Shown here: positions 24,608 through 36,543 of the stretch, in pieces
Layout: every line of letters begins with the position of its first letter
Numbering within the stretch: the stretch's first letter is position 1
Source of the DNA: Anaerolineales bacterium
GTDB lineage: Bacteria > Chloroflexota > Anaerolineae > Anaerolineales > Villigracilaceae
DNA: 44,640 nucleotides
NCBI GenBank assembly: GCA_013140605.1
Contig: JABFSL010000121.1
Span: 1-44,640, forward strand
Reading direction: 5' to 3'
Notes under the pieces: generated by a model
Told to the model about the DNA's origin: nothing
The model's input: only the letters and a program-made list of their open reading frames with translations
The model's database searches: none
Translations under genes and position numbers: made by a program

Positions 24608-26641
24608 TTATTCCTCGCCAGTCAACAACTTGATCCTCTCCCACGGCTTCAAGCTTTCATCTTCAGCCAGCAGGTTCTTCAAGTCATATAGCTCATCACG
24701 ATAAGCAGCAGCCTTTTCAAATTCAAGATTCTTGGCGGCTTCCTTCATCTGCTTTTCCACTTCATCCACGATCTTACGCAGCTCGCCGCGCGGCATTCCA
24801 TCCGCGGCTGTCTTATATTGCCCCTTGGCCTCACCGATTGCCTTGGCGCTCATCATTTCGGTCAGCTCGTGGATTTCCTTATGAATGCTGATCGGCATGA
24901 TTCCATTATCTGTGTTGTATTTGACCTGCTTGGCCCGGCGGCGATTCGTTTCATCCAGCGCGCGCTTCATCGAATCGGTCACGCGGTCGGCATACATGAT
25001 CACGCGCCCATTAACATTCCGCGCAGCACGCCCAATGGTTTGGATCAGCGCTGTATCGGAACGCAGGAAACCTTCCTTGTCCGCATCCAAAATCGCAACC
25101 AAGGAAACTTCGGGCAAATCGAGACCTTCGCGCAGAAGATTAATTCCCACCAACACATCGTAAGTTCCCAAACGAAGGTCACGCAGGATGGCGATACGCT
25201 CAAGCGTTTCAACTTCCGAATGTAAATATTGGACTTTGACTCCCAACTCTTTCAGATACGTGGTCAAGTCTTCTGACATACGCTTGGTGAGAGTCGTGAC
25301 CAAAGTGCGCTCGCGTCTTTCCACCCGTTTGCTGATCTCTCCGACCAGATCATCCACCTGCCCTTTGGTGGGACGCACATCCACTTCAGGATCCACCAAT
25401 CCCGTTGGGCGGATGATCTGCTCAACCACCTGGTCTGCGTGTTCCATTTCATAATGTGACGGAGTTGCGGATGTATAGATCGTTGAACCCATCACCTCTT
25501 CAAACTCTTCAAATTTTAGCGGACGATTATCCATGGCGGAAGGCAAACGGAAGCCATACTCCACCAGTGTTTCCTTGCGCGCGCGGTCGCCATTATACAT
25601 CCCGCGGATCTGCGGCACGGTCATATGACTCTCGTCCAGAACAAGCAAATAATCGCTTGGCAGAAAGTCGATCATTGTCCACGGGTGGGAACCAGGGGCA
25701 CGTTTGTCAAGTTGACGGGAATAGTTTTCAATACCTGAGCAATATCCAACTTCCTTCAACATTTCCAAGTCATAGCGTGTGCGCTGTTCAATACGCTGCG
25801 CTTCAAGAAACTTGCCGTTATCTTTAAAGTATTTCAGCCGTTCTTCAAGTTCCTGCTCAATGCTGACAATCGACTCCTTCAAGCGATCTGCATCTGTCAG
25901 GAATTGTTTTGCAGGGAAAATGGATACTTCATTTGGCTCTTCATAGATTTCGCCGCTGACACGATTGAATGCCATAATGCGTTCGACTTCATCGCCAAAG
26001 AAGGTGATCCTGAATCCACGTTTATCTTCGTAAGCAGGGATAATCTCCAGTGTATCGCCGCGCACGCGGAATGTGCCCGAGCGTAATTCCATGTCATTGC
26101 GTTGATACTGACTCTCGATCAATTGACGCAGCAAAGCATTGCGGCGATAGATCTCACCCACCTTGAGGATCACCGTCCCTTTGCCGAATTCTTCTGGCGA
26201 GCCCAAACCGTAAATACAGGAAACCGACGCAACGATGATCACGTCACGGCGGGAGATCAACGAAGCCGTTGCGGCGAGTCTTAAGCGCTCGATCTCTTCG
26301 TTGATGTCCGTTTCCTTTTCGATAAAAAGGTCGCGGCGCGGAACATAGGCTTCAGGTTGGTAATAATCGTAGTATGAGACGAAATAGGAAACCGCATTCT
26401 CAGGAAAGAACTCCTTGAACTCGGCGTACAACTGCGCGGCCAGAGTCTTATTGTGCGCCATGATCAGCGCAGGCTTCTGCAATTCCTGAATGACGGACGC
26501 GATCGTAAACGTCTTGCCTGTGCCTGTTGCGCCAAGCAAAACCTGATTCTTCTTGCCATCGCGGACACCTTGTACAAGGTCGCGAATGGCTTCGGGCTGG
26601 TCGCCCATGGGAATAAAGGGAGCTACAAGTTTGAAATCCAT
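24608..26641 (-). CDS. uvrB: Excinuclease ABC subunit B
   Basis: 677 residues, normal length. Walker A is GATGTGKT near residue 40. The damage-probing beta-hairpin region reads [16 protein letters not shown]. Helicase motifs include [41 protein letters not shown] and [11 protein letters not shown]-terminal UVR domain (about 635-665) binds UvrC. It verifies damage delivered by UvrA in nucleotide excision repair; mfd, which couples repair to transcription, lies 2.2 kb away. No good SD is seen before the ATG. Confidence 0.98.
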   Translation of the reverse strand: MDFKLVAPFIPMGDQPEAIRDLVQGVRDGKKNQVLLGATGTGKTFTIASVIQELQKPALIMAHNKTLAAQLYAEFKEFFPENAVSYFVSYYDYYQPEAYVPRRDLFIEKETDINEEIERLRLAATASLISRRDVIIVASVSCIYGLGSPEEFGKGTVILKVGEIYRRNALLRQLIESQYQRNDMELRSGTFRVRGDTLEIIPAYEDKRGFRITFFGDEVERIMAFNRVSGEIYEEPNEVSIFPAKQFLTDADRLKESIVSIEQELEERLKYFKDNGKFLEAQRIEQRTRYDLEMLKEVGYCSGIENYSRQLDKRAPGSHPWTMIDFLPSDYLLVLDESHMTVPQIRGMYNGDRARKETLVEYGFRLPSAMDNRPLKFEEFEEVMGSTIYTSATPSHYEMEHADQVVEQIIRPTGLVDPEVDVRPTKGQVDDLVGEISKRVERRERTLVTTLTKRMSEDLTTYLKELGVKVQYLHSEVETLERIAILRDLRLGTYDVLVGINLLREGLDLPEVSLVAILDADKEGFLRSDTALIQTIGRAARNVNGRVIMYADRVTDSMKRALDETNRRRAKQVKYNTDNGIMPISIHKEIHELTEMMSAKAIGEAKGQYKTAADGMPRGELRKIVDEVEKQMKEAAKNLEFEKAAAYRDELYDLKNLLAEDESLKPWERIKLLTGEE

Positions 26642-26763
26642 AGTTTTTTATGATGGTTGATTAAGGGAACGTGTGTTCTATTTTACACCAAAGGTGGGAG
26701 AAAAACCAATTAAACAGAACCAGATCACAGTCAGGTGTGAAGCGGGTGGAAAAATCTCAAGGG

Positions 26764-26769
26764 TATAAT
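26764..26769 (+). promoter_or_regulatory. TATAAT box immediately before the GT-C-like gene
   Basis: A perfect TATAAT ends ten bases before the ATG at 26780, so a start site seven bases downstream would leave a leader of only a few bases. No Shine-Dalgarno and no good -35 are visible. A leaderless mRNA is possible. Confidence 0.45.
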
Positions 26770-26779
26770 CACAGTCGTT

Positions 26780-28849
26780 ATGAAAAGAATCCAGTCGTTT
26801 TATCAAACACTTTCATTCACAGAAAAAAGCGCACCGCTTGCATTTCTAGCGGCTTGCATTCTTAGCTTTGGGTTATTGATCCCCAGTCTTGGCTTTTACA
26901 TGGATGACTGGCCTTATGTGTTTTACGCATACAACAAGGGAATTGAAAGCCTGCGCGAAATGCTTTTATATGACAGCCGTCCGTATGCCGCGTGGCTTTA
27001 TATTCTTGCATTTAAGATTTTGGGATTCAAACCGATTTACTGGCATATCGCGGCGTTGTTGATGCGCTGGACTACGGTCGTATTGCTCTGGAAAACATTG
27101 ACCGCGATTTGGCCGCAGCGCATTCATGAAGCGACTACCATTGCATTACTGTTCGCGGTGTATCCATTTTTTATGCTCCAGCCATTCGCGGTGGGATCTA
27201 CGCATCATTGGGTCGGCTTTATCTTTTTTAACTTGTCGCTGTATTTAATGGTGCTTTCAGTCCAGCATAAAAAATATACGATCTGGCTGACGCTTGCCGC
27301 TGTTGTCTTGCAAGCCGCACATTTATTTACCAGTGAATATTTTTCAGGGCTTGAGTTATTGCGTCCTGTTATTTTTTGGATATTGATCTCACGCAATGAA
27401 TTTAATTTTTCAAAAAGAACCTTGAAAGTTTTTTTACACTGGATTCCTTACATTCTCATTTTGGGAATATTCGCATATTGGCGGACTGCGGTCTTTGAAA
27501 ACATTGAGGGAATTACCCGCAACGAGCCTGTTATTTTAAACCAGCTATTCAGCGAGCCACTGAAAGCCATCGGATTCCTGCTGACCGCGTCCATTAAGGA
27601 TGCAGTCGCGGTTATGACGATCGGCTGGCAAAATGCGGTCAGCGCGGAGATGCTGGATTTCAGTTCTGTATTTGTGCGTTTCCGCTTGTTGGTCAGCGCA
27701 TTCAGTTTTGTAGTTGCGTTTATTTATCTCAGCAAATTCCAGTCGAAATCCATTCAGGATAATTCTCCAGACGATTGGCAAAAAGGAAGTATCCTGCTCG
27801 CTGCGACAGGATTGATGGTAGGCGGACTACCCGTGTGGTTGATCGGAAGATATATCATTGAAAGTAAAAACCTTGTGTCTGCCTCACGCTTTGGGCTTCC
27901 CTCAATGCTTGGCGCGGCATTCCTGCTGACTTTGATCATAGATTATTTCATCAGCGACAGGAAAAAGAAACTTGTTTTGCTATCACTGCTCATCGCACTG
28001 GCAGTTAATTTCCATCTTCACAACACAAAAGAATTCCAATATTCATGGGAAAAGCAAACACGCTTCACGCAGCAACTTCTATGGCGCGCACCGCAGATCA
28101 CGCCCGGCACAGCCATTCTCACAGATGAAGAAATCCTTGGGGTTATGGGAGAGTACGCAGTCTCCTTCTCCATCAACACTTCTTATCAACCGAAAAATCT
28201 TTCCAACACACCGCCCTATTGGTATTTCCCGTTCTATTACACCAACCCCAATGTGGACGATCTGCTCCAAGGCGCTCCGCTTGAATACAGCAAACTCAGC
28301 ATGAATTTCTCAGGCAACAGCAACCAGATGTTATTGCTTTCATTCATCCCTGAACAACAACGATGTTTATGGGTAATGAGTCCCAATGATACGGACCTTC
28401 GCCTCATCAGCGATGATATGCGGAAACTCAGCGCAGGCTCGGATATTAATTTGATACAGCAAAGCGCTGATACAGAATCCACATTGATCGAAAGCATTTA
28501 CGGAAAGCAGAGCAACAACACATGGTGTTACTACTTTGAAAAAGCCGACCTCGCAAGGCAATACCAGCAATGGGATGAAGTTACACGGCTTTGGAAAGAA
28601 TCGCAATCCAACGGCGAACGAGCCGATAACGGTTTCGAGTACATCCCCTTTATTGAAGGATTTGGTCATCTTGAAGATTGGGAGCAGGCAAGGTCATTAA
28701 CCAAATTTGCGAATCGAATTAACGCAGGGCTGGAGCCAAGTTTGTGCACTGCTCTGAATCGTCTCGCAGTGAACGCTCCCCCATCGCAACAACGCGATGA
28801 TACGATCAAAGAGTTGAAAGACGATCTTGATTGCGGGAATTTTCAGTAG
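26780..28849 (+). CDS. Polytopic membrane protein, GT-C-like fold
   Basis: 689 residues, no named family recognised. The first 400 residues or so hold about ten hydrophobic helices. The first periplasmic loop has an Asp pair in YMDDWPYVFYAYNKG, the place and style of the catalytic Asp of GT-C glycosyltransferases. SRPYAAWLYILAFKILG follows and is reminiscent of dolichol-phosphate-sugar-dependent enzymes. The last 270 residues are soluble and contain a TPR-like piece, ADLARQYQQWDEVTRLWKESQ. A surface polysaccharide or glycoprotein role is plausible but unproven. It stands alone between uvrB and the convergent mfd. Confidence 0.75.
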   Translation: MKRIQSFYQTLSFTEKSAPLAFLAACILSFGLLIPSLGFYMDDWPYVFYAYNKGIESLREMLLYDSRPYAAWLYILAFKILGFKPIYWHIAALLMRWTTVVLLWKTLTAIWPQRIHEATTIALLFAVYPFFMLQPFAVGSTHHWVGFIFFNLSLYLMVLSVQHKKYTIWLTLAAVVLQAAHLFTSEYFSGLELLRPVIFWILISRNEFNFSKRTLKVFLHWIPYILILGIFAYWRTAVFENIEGITRNEPVILNQLFSEPLKAIGFLLTASIKDAVAVMTIGWQNAVSAEMLDFSSVFVRFRLLVSAFSFVVAFIYLSKFQSKSIQDNSPDDWQKGSILLAATGLMVGGLPVWLIGRYIIESKNLVSASRFGLPSMLGAAFLLTLIIDYFISDRKKKLVLLSLLIALAVNFHLHNTKEFQYSWEKQTRFTQQLLWRAPQITPGTAILTDEEILGVMGEYAVSFSINTSYQPKNLSNTPPYWYFPFYYTNPNVDDLLQGAPLEYSKLSMNFSGNSNQMLLLSFIPEQQRCLWVMSPNDTDLRLISDDMRKLSAGSDINLIQQSADTESTLIESIYGKQSNNTWCYYFEKADLARQYQQWDEVTRLWKESQSNGERADNGFEYIPFIEGFGHLEDWEQARSLTKFANRINAGLEPSLCTALNRLAVNAPPSQQRDDTIKELKDDLDCGNFQ

Positions 28850-28868
28850 GTCACGTTTGAAACGTGAC
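28850..28868. terminator. Short palindrome between convergent genes
   Basis: GTCACGTTT-G-AAACGTGAC, 9 bp on each side, fills the gap between the GT-C-like stop and the mfd stop. It has no T-run and could be a weak terminator or a protein site. Confidence 0.35.
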
Positions 28869-31800
28869 TACACTGCCGCGCCATCCAACTCTTTCAACAC
28901 TTCCAACAATTTCACAGTCCAGACTTCCTCTTTAGCGACAGTCACCCAATAAGCGGATTTGCCGCCTCTCACACCGTTACCCAGATCAGGCAGGCGCTTC
29001 GCTTCCGACCCGTCAACTGGCGCGGCGTACTTGAGCAATATCTGCCCTGATGATTCCATGTTGACCGAATTTAATCCCGCTTTTTCAGCGCGCAGTTTTA
29101 CCCGCATTTGATATAAAAGATTTTGAGTCATCTCAGGCATTTGATGACCAAAGCGGTCGCGGAATTCAGAGCCGAGCGCGTCGAGTTCCGTTTCATCACG
29201 CAGATCCGCGATACGGCGATACAAGCGCAGGCGCAGATCCTGATCGGAAATATATTCAACTGGAATGCCGACCGCCAAGGGCAAGTCCACATTAACGGGC
29301 ATGGAAATGGGCAGGCTAAAACTTGAGAACGCGCTTTCCATTTGAGCAGTATCCATCTTCAATTGATCGCCCGCGAGTCGGCGCAATCTCCGCACCGCGT
29401 CCGCAAGAATCCTTGTATAAAGATGAAAGCCAACCGATTGAATAAACCCGTGTTGACGTGTGCCCAGCAAATCACCCGCGCCACGAATTTCAAGATCGCG
29501 CATCGCGATTGAATATCCCGCGCCTAGCTGAGTATTCTCCGCAATAACTTCAAGCCTTTGTTGTCCATCCTGTGTCGGTGACATTTTGTTGTGACGGAAA
29601 AAATACGCATAAGCGCGCATCGCACCACGACCCACACGCCCGCGCAACTGATAAAGCTGCGCAAGGCCAAACGTATCAGCGCGGTCAACGATCAATGTAT
29701 TCGCGTTGGGAATATCCAGCCCTGATTCGATGATCGTGGTACAAAGCAAAATATCGATCTCGCCCATGTTGAAACGATGCATCACACTCGCAAGTTGAGT
29801 CTCGTGCATCTGCCCGTGACCAATATCCACGCGCGCTTCAGGCACAAGTTTGTTGAGATGCGCCTTCATTGCGTCAATGGTATTGACACGATTATGGACA
29901 AAGAAAATCTGCCCGCCACGTTCAAGCTCGCGCAGAATCGACTGTCGCACGAGCCGCGGCGAATATGGACCAACGTGTGTCACAATTGGCAGGCGTTCTT
30001 CAGGCGGCGTATTCAAATTGGAAATATCACGCACGCCTGTCAGCGCCATATACAAAGTGCGCGGGATCGGCGTCGCGGTCAGTGTCAGTACATCCACTTC
30101 GGTGCGGAGTTTCTTTAGATGTTCCTTATGTGTCACGCCAAAGCGCTGCTCTTCATCAATCACAACCAAGCCCAGATCTTTGAATTCCACATCCGCTGAG
30201 ATGAGGCGATGCGTACCGATGACAATGTCAACTTCGCCGAGCGCGAGTTTATATAAAATTTCAGTCTGTTCACGCGGTGTGCGGAAGCGCGAAAGCATTT
30301 CCACTTTGACAGGAAACGCGGCCAGCCGTTGAGAGAAAGTCTCAAAATGCTGTTGCGCCAACACTGTGGTGGGAACGAGAATAGCAGCCTGCTTGCCATT
30401 CATCACCGCTTTGAATGCGGCGCGCAAAGCGACTTCTGTTTTGCCATAACCCACGTCACCACACAACAAACGATCCATCGGACGGGCGCGTTCCATATCC
30501 CGCTTGATATCGGCAATGGCACGTTTTTGATCATCAGTTTCCACATACGGAAAGCTGTCTTCCAATTCCTTCTGCCATTGCGAATCAGGAGAAAATGAAA
30601 AACCTTCCACAACCTGGCGGCGCGCATACAAATCCAATAATTCTTCTGCGACCTTTTGAACCGCCTCTTTAACTCGGCTCTTTGTCTCATTCCAAGTCTG
30701 CCCGCCGAGATGATCGAGCGAGGGCTTGCCGCCATCAGCGCCAACATAGCGGGTTAAACGGTCCGCCTGATGCACAGGGACATAGAGCGTATCGTCATTG
30801 TCGTATTCAACAGCAAGATACTCCCGTTCATGTCCATCCAGTTGACGTTGAACGAGTCCGCCGAAGCGCCCAATGCCATGATCAATGTGAACGACGTAAT
30901 CACCAGCTTGCAGGTCCGCATAGAGCGATTCTGGCGTGTCGGCAACAGGCCGTTGGCGAGTCCGCGTTTGCGGCCGTTCCCATCCAAAGACCTCAGAGTC
31001 TGTAATTAAATGAATTTTGCTGTCAAGCTTGAAACCTTCCGAAAGCGATGCCTCGATAAACTTTAAATTTTCAAGTTTGGAATCAGGATAATGTTCAAGC
31101 CATAGTTCGAGCAAACGCGGAGATTGGCGCGAGACAATAAATACCTGCTCCCCATTTTCCAGGACAGGGACAAGATAATCAATAAATGGCTTGAGCCTTC
31201 CGCCAAATCTTTCATCGTGCCCAAAGTGAGAAGCAAGATCAAGTTGATCGGCTTGTAAGATCGTAGGATGTCCCAATTCAAGCAGAGAGTAAAAATCACC
31301 CAGACTATCATGCAGCTCAGACCACGGCAAATATGGGATAGGGAAATTTTCAGAAAGCGTGCCTTCTGCAATGCTTTCCTGCCTAAACTTAACCGCCTGC
31401 TCTTCAACTTCATTTGCCATTGATTCAACGAGGCTAAGATCATCCACCAGCATCAACGATTTCGATGGAAAATAATCCAGCAGTGAAGACGGCGTTGAAT
31501 GAAGAAGCGGAATATGGAATTCTGAAAGTTGGATCTGCTCATCAAGCGTATCCGCTAAAAATTCGCGCGCAGGATTAACGAGAACGCTTTCAAGTTTTTC
31601 AACAGTCCTTTGCGTGGCGGGGTCGAATCGGCGGATGGTTTCGATCTCGTCGCCAAAGAAATCAAGGCGCACGGGATTGGGTTCCGTCGAGGGCCAAACA
31701 TCAAGGAGACCGCCGCGATGGGAGAATTGACCTGGCTCGAGGACAGTGTTCACACGTTGATATCCCACCCGCGCCCATTCACGGATCAATCCATCGGGTT

Positions 31801-32266
31801 GGATGCTCTGGTTTACTGTGAGCTTTTTACACGCTTTGAGAAAATCCCGTCGCGGCAATGTGCGCGTCATCAACGAGCGCACAGATGCGACAATGATCGG
31901 CGGTATTGAAGGTTTCTGAGCGAACGGTAAATGATAGGCAGAAAGCGCGGTCAACACCTGCAAACGGTCGCGGCGTGTTGAAATTCCCCATGCGGCCTCT
32001 TCATAAAAAAGCGGATTTGGTTCCGCAAACAAGTAACGCGGCGAATCCACCCAAAAGCCAAGCTCATCGAATAACGACATGGCATGGTCGGCGCGGTCGG
32101 TGATGAGCAGAACAGGGAGATTTAGATCACCCTGCAAGGAAGCCAGAATAGGCAAGCGCGCAGAACGCGGCAAACCAAGCCCCGCAATGGATTTGCCCTC
32201 ATTAATATTTTCAAGCAATTGCTTATATTCGCTTATTTCGCGAAGACTATCGAGAAGGATTTTCAT
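28868..32266 (-). CDS. mfd: Transcription-repair coupling factor
   Basis: 1132 residues. The N-terminal UvrB-like region contains YFAEPNPLFYEEAAWGIS-type sequence near residue 80. The RNA polymerase-interacting CarD-like domain starts at GDYVVHIDHGIGRFGGL (about 475). The translocase has GDVGYGKTEVALRAA, IDEEQRFGV, TATPIPRTLYMA and QLRGRVGRG. A C-terminal TRCF domain follows. It removes stalled RNA polymerase and recruits UvrA. It lies 33 bases downstream of pth on the same strand, a pairing common in bacteria. Confidence 0.98.
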   Translation of the reverse strand: MKILLDSLREISEYKQLLENINEGKSIAGLGLPRSARLPILASLQGDLNLPVLLITDRADHAMSLFDELGFWVDSPRYLFAEPNPLFYEEAAWGISTRRDRLQVLTALSAYHLPFAQKPSIPPIIVASVRSLMTRTLPRRDFLKACKKLTVNQSIQPDGLIREWARVGYQRVNTVLEPGQFSHRGGLLDVWPSTEPNPVRLDFFGDEIETIRRFDPATQRTVEKLESVLVNPAREFLADTLDEQIQLSEFHIPLLHSTPSSLLDYFPSKSLMLVDDLSLVESMANEVEEQAVKFRQESIAEGTLSENFPIPYLPWSELHDSLGDFYSLLELGHPTILQADQLDLASHFGHDERFGGRLKPFIDYLVPVLENGEQVFIVSRQSPRLLELWLEHYPDSKLENLKFIEASLSEGFKLDSKIHLITDSEVFGWERPQTRTRQRPVADTPESLYADLQAGDYVVHIDHGIGRFGGLVQRQLDGHEREYLAVEYDNDDTLYVPVHQADRLTRYVGADGGKPSLDHLGGQTWNETKSRVKEAVQKVAEELLDLYARRQVVEGFSFSPDSQWQKELEDSFPYVETDDQKRAIADIKRDMERARPMDRLLCGDVGYGKTEVALRAAFKAVMNGKQAAILVPTTVLAQQHFETFSQRLAAFPVKVEMLSRFRTPREQTEILYKLALGEVDIVIGTHRLISADVEFKDLGLVVIDEEQRFGVTHKEHLKKLRTEVDVLTLTATPIPRTLYMALTGVRDISNLNTPPEERLPIVTHVGPYSPRLVRQSILRELERGGQIFFVHNRVNTIDAMKAHLNKLVPEARVDIGHGQMHETQLASVMHRFNMGEIDILLCTTIIESGLDIPNANTLIVDRADTFGLAQLYQLRGRVGRGAMRAYAYFFRHNKMSPTQDGQQRLEVIAENTQLGAGYSIAMRDLEIRGAGDLLGTRQHGFIQSVGFHLYTRILADAVRRLRRLAGDQLKMDTAQMESAFSSFSLPISMPVNVDLPLAVGIPVEYISDQDLRLRLYRRIADLRDETELDALGSEFRDRFGHQMPEMTQNLLYQMRVKLRAEKAGLNSVNMESSGQILLKYAAPVDGSEAKRLPDLGNGVRGGKSAYWVTVAKEEVWTVKLLEVLKELDGAAV

Positions 32267-32299
32267 AGTTTGGATATAGAAGAAATCTTATGCTCGTCC

Positions 32300-32878
32300 T
32301 TAATCAATTGACCCATTAAATTTATTCATTGCGGCATTCAAGCCTTTAACCACAAACTCAAGCGCGGCGTCTGTGGCGCGATCCAATACTTCGGGGAGGA
32401 ACTTGAGATCGTCTTTGGAGAAATCCTGCAAGACATAATCTTTTGGATCCATGCGCCCAGGCGGGCGGCCAATTCCCAGCCGCAAACGTGGAAATTCTTT
32501 TGTCCCAAGCTGTTCTATCGTTGACGCCATGCCGCGCTGGCCGCCAGGTCCACCAGCGGGACGAATCCGAATTGTCCCAAACGGAAGGTCAAGGTCATCG
32601 TGCGCGACCAGCAAATTTTCAGGAGGCAATTTGTAGAAGTGCAAGAGTCCCTGCACAGATTGACCTGAAAGATTCATATAGGTTTGCGGCTTGGCAAGAA
32701 TTACCTTGCGCTCTTCATATAGCGTGGACATGACAATTGCCTTGGATTGCAATTTCATTCCGCGCGCGTTTAGCCGCACCGCAACGCGGTCAATGAACAT
32801 GAAGCCAATGTTATGGCGGGTATCTTTATATTCGCGGCCCGGGTTGCCAAAGCCAACAAGGAGAAAGGTGTCAGTCAT
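32300..32878 (-). CDS. pth: Peptidyl-tRNA hydrolase
   Basis: 192 residues, normal. GFGNPGREYKDTRHNIGFM holds the catalytic His and the conserved Asn. KPQTYMNLSGQSV and VAHDDLDLPFGTIRIR supply the other active-site residues, and GGPGGQRGMASTIEQLG is the glycine-rich loop. It recycles peptidyl-tRNAs released from stalled ribosomes. AGGA lies 11 bases before the ATG. It forms a unit with mfd downstream, and the stop of the surface protein gene is five bases upstream. Confidence 0.97.
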   Translation of the reverse strand: MTDTFLLVGFGNPGREYKDTRHNIGFMFIDRVAVRLNARGMKLQSKAIVMSTLYEERKVILAKPQTYMNLSGQSVQGLLHFYKLPPENLLVAHDDLDLPFGTIRIRPAGGPGGQRGMASTIEQLGTKEFPRLRLGIGRPPGRMDPKDYVLQDFSKDDLKFLPEVLDRATDAALEFVVKGLNAAMNKFNGSID

Positions 32879-32883
32879 ATATA

Positions 32884-33501
32884 TTAATTCCTACGTAAAC
32901 GAAGCAACAAAGAGAAAATACCGAATAGAACGAATACGATCAGTGCGCCCCGCCCAAAAGTTGAATAAAGCGAGGGAACAGTCAAAGACGCGGGGTTGGA
33001 GGGTAAAGGCATCGGCGAGGGAAATGTCAAAGTGGTGGCATCAGGCAAACGGGTCGAGGTGGGAAGCGGGGTTGTGATCAGTGGAGTGGCTGTCGGTGTG
33101 GCGGTGGGAGTGTTCGTTGGGAGAGGAACATCGTTTCGAATCTTCAGATCTGAAACCAATACATCCTGTGAAGTGCCATCCTGAAAAAAGACTCGCAACC
33201 GTAAGATGTAATCTCCATCTGTCAGCCTGGACGTGTCCCATACGGCAATGGCGGGACCTTTTACGGGTTGAGGAAATGTCTGGATGGTGAACCAGTTGGA
33301 GGCGGGGTTGGTGGCGCTATATCCAAAAGCCAGTTCAGCGGATGAGAAGTTGGGAATATCCAAATTCCCAGTTATCTCCACTTGTCCGCGCAAAATCTGC
33401 CCAGTTTGAGGGGATGAAATGGAAAGCTCCGCCGTTTGAGCGAAAAGGATCAGGGAAAAAGAGAGCAGGTACTGGAACATGACAATCGGTAAGTTTAACA
33501 T
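32884..33501 (-). CDS. Surface-anchored protein with Ig-like domain, T/P-rich linker and C-terminal membrane helix
   Basis: 205 residues; a start at the inner ATG ending at 33480 is also possible and gives 198. An N-terminal signal-like stretch (YLLSFSLILFAQTAEL) precedes a beta-rich domain: ISSPQTGQILRGQVEITGNL up to GDYILRLRVFFQDG, like Ig/fibronectin-type modules. Then comes a PTNTPTATPTATP linker of about 45 residues, a membrane helix (ALIVFVLFGIFSLLLRL) and a basic end. Such T/P-linker architecture is common in Chloroflexota. Function unknown. It is divergent from the roadblock gene and adjoins pth. Confidence 0.8.
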   Translation of the reverse strand: MLNLPIVMFQYLLSFSLILFAQTAELSISSPQTGQILRGQVEITGNLDIPNFSSAELAFGYSATNPASNWFTIQTFPQPVKGPAIAVWDTSRLTDGDYILRLRVFFQDGTSQDVLVSDLKIRNDVPLPTNTPTATPTATPLITTPLPTSTRLPDATTLTFPSPMPLPSNPASLTVPSLYSTFGRGALIVFVLFGIFSLLLRLRRN

Positions 33502-33643
33502 GAAGGAGAGGCGGGGTCAAATTGCAACAAAATTAAGATTGGAATGTACACGCAATTCTCGAATAATTATTTTTCTGGTAAACTCTAGCAGTACATTGAT
33601 ACTTAATGGCGGGGCAACCTGCTTGGCTTTAGGAGACCGCGTT

Positions 33644-35762
<2,119 letters not shown>

Positions 35763-35777
35763 AATTAGCGAATGGTC

Positions 35778-35813
35778 AAATCTCGGAGGTTTTGAAAACC
35801 TCCGAGATTTTTT
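35778..35813 (+). terminator. Terminator after pyrG
   Basis: AAATCTCGGAGGTT pairs with AACCTCCGAGATTT as a 14-bp stem with a short loop and a six-T tail. Confidence 0.92.
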
Positions 35814-35843
35814 AAATTTGAATCATCTCCCCCAAGTAGCGGA

Positions 35844-35888
35844 GACATAAACTCCCCCAACGTAGGATGCGTTGGGGGAGTTTATGTC
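35844..35888. repeat. Perfect 19-bp hairpin, 7-base loop
   Basis: GACATAAACTCCCCCAACG pairs without mismatch with its complement at 35870-35888, with loop TAGGATG. It lies 31 bases past the pyrG terminator and 100 bases before the next gene. It has no T-run and no gene of its own. The rest of 35763-35988 shows nothing else. Confidence 0.85.
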
Positions 35889-35988
35889 ATATTATGAATA
35901 TACGGCCTATATCCTACCAATATATAGTGCCAAGCAGACACTTCAACAGCAAACAACAGAATTGTGGTTATAAAAAAGGAGAAATCTC

Positions 35989-36375
35989 ATGAACAAGCAA
36001 GCAGGTCTATGGATCGATCATCGGAAGGCAATTATCGTGCTGATTACTGACGAAGGTGAAGAAATAAAGAAAATTGTATCTGGCATGGAAAAACATGTCC
36101 GCTTTACAGGTGGTGATGGCTCGGAAGACGGCTCATCAGAAGATGTGCGGGATCGTCAATTTGGAAACCATCTCAACAGCTATTATGATGAAGTCATCGC
36201 TCTTCTTCGTGACACAGACTCGATTCAGATCTTTGGCCCGGGCGAGGCAAAAGGAGAGTTGGAAAAACGTATCCAGCACGCGGGAATCAAGGCACACATC
36301 TTTGAAATTGAAACTGTTGACAAAATGACCGATCGTCAGATTTCGGCAAAGGTCCGGGATCATCTCCTAGCGTAG
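35989..36375 (+). CDS. Small eRF1/pelota domain 3-like protein, function unknown
   Basis: 128 residues after an AAAGGAGAAATCTC ribosome site. It begins KQAGLWIDHRKAIIVLITDEG, contains ESGMEKHVRF-type sequence (VSGMEKHVRFTGG), then YYDEVIALLRDTDSIQIFGPGEAKGELEKRI and KMTDRQISAKVRDHL. The FGPGEAKGEL segment and the fold pattern resemble the C-terminal domain of eRF1-like proteins, which bacteria carry in several stand-alone forms; the link to translation is inference. It stands alone, with a perfect hairpin before it and a strong terminator after it, so it is monocistronic. Confidence 0.8.
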   Translation: MNKQAGLWIDHRKAIIVLITDEGEEIKKIVSGMEKHVRFTGGDGSEDGSSEDVRDRQFGNHLNSYYDEVIALLRDTDSIQIFGPGEAKGELEKRIQHAGIKAHIFEIETVDKMTDRQISAKVRDHLLA

Positions 36376-36426
36376 CGCATCTTTTATAAGACAGGAAGTA
36401 ATTAGGGACAAAAGTCTGGACTAAAT

Positions 36427-36462
36427 AAAACAATGGAAGTCTTTCAGGACTTCCATTGTTTT
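36427..36462 (+). terminator. Terminator after the eRF1-like gene
   Basis: AAAACAATGGAAGTC pairs with GACTTCCATTGTTTT over 15 bp around TTTCAG. Confidence 0.9.
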
Positions 36463-36543
36463 GCGTTAAAAATATGCACCCGATTATGATCCCACAACCA
36501 TACTCACGAGTATAATCCCCCAATCTTATTCAACGGAACAACA

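Noticed and set aside
33479-33643. Upstream extension of the roadblock protein
   Set aside because: It overlaps the divergent surface protein start, lacks family character, and a good ribosome site serves the ATG at 33644.
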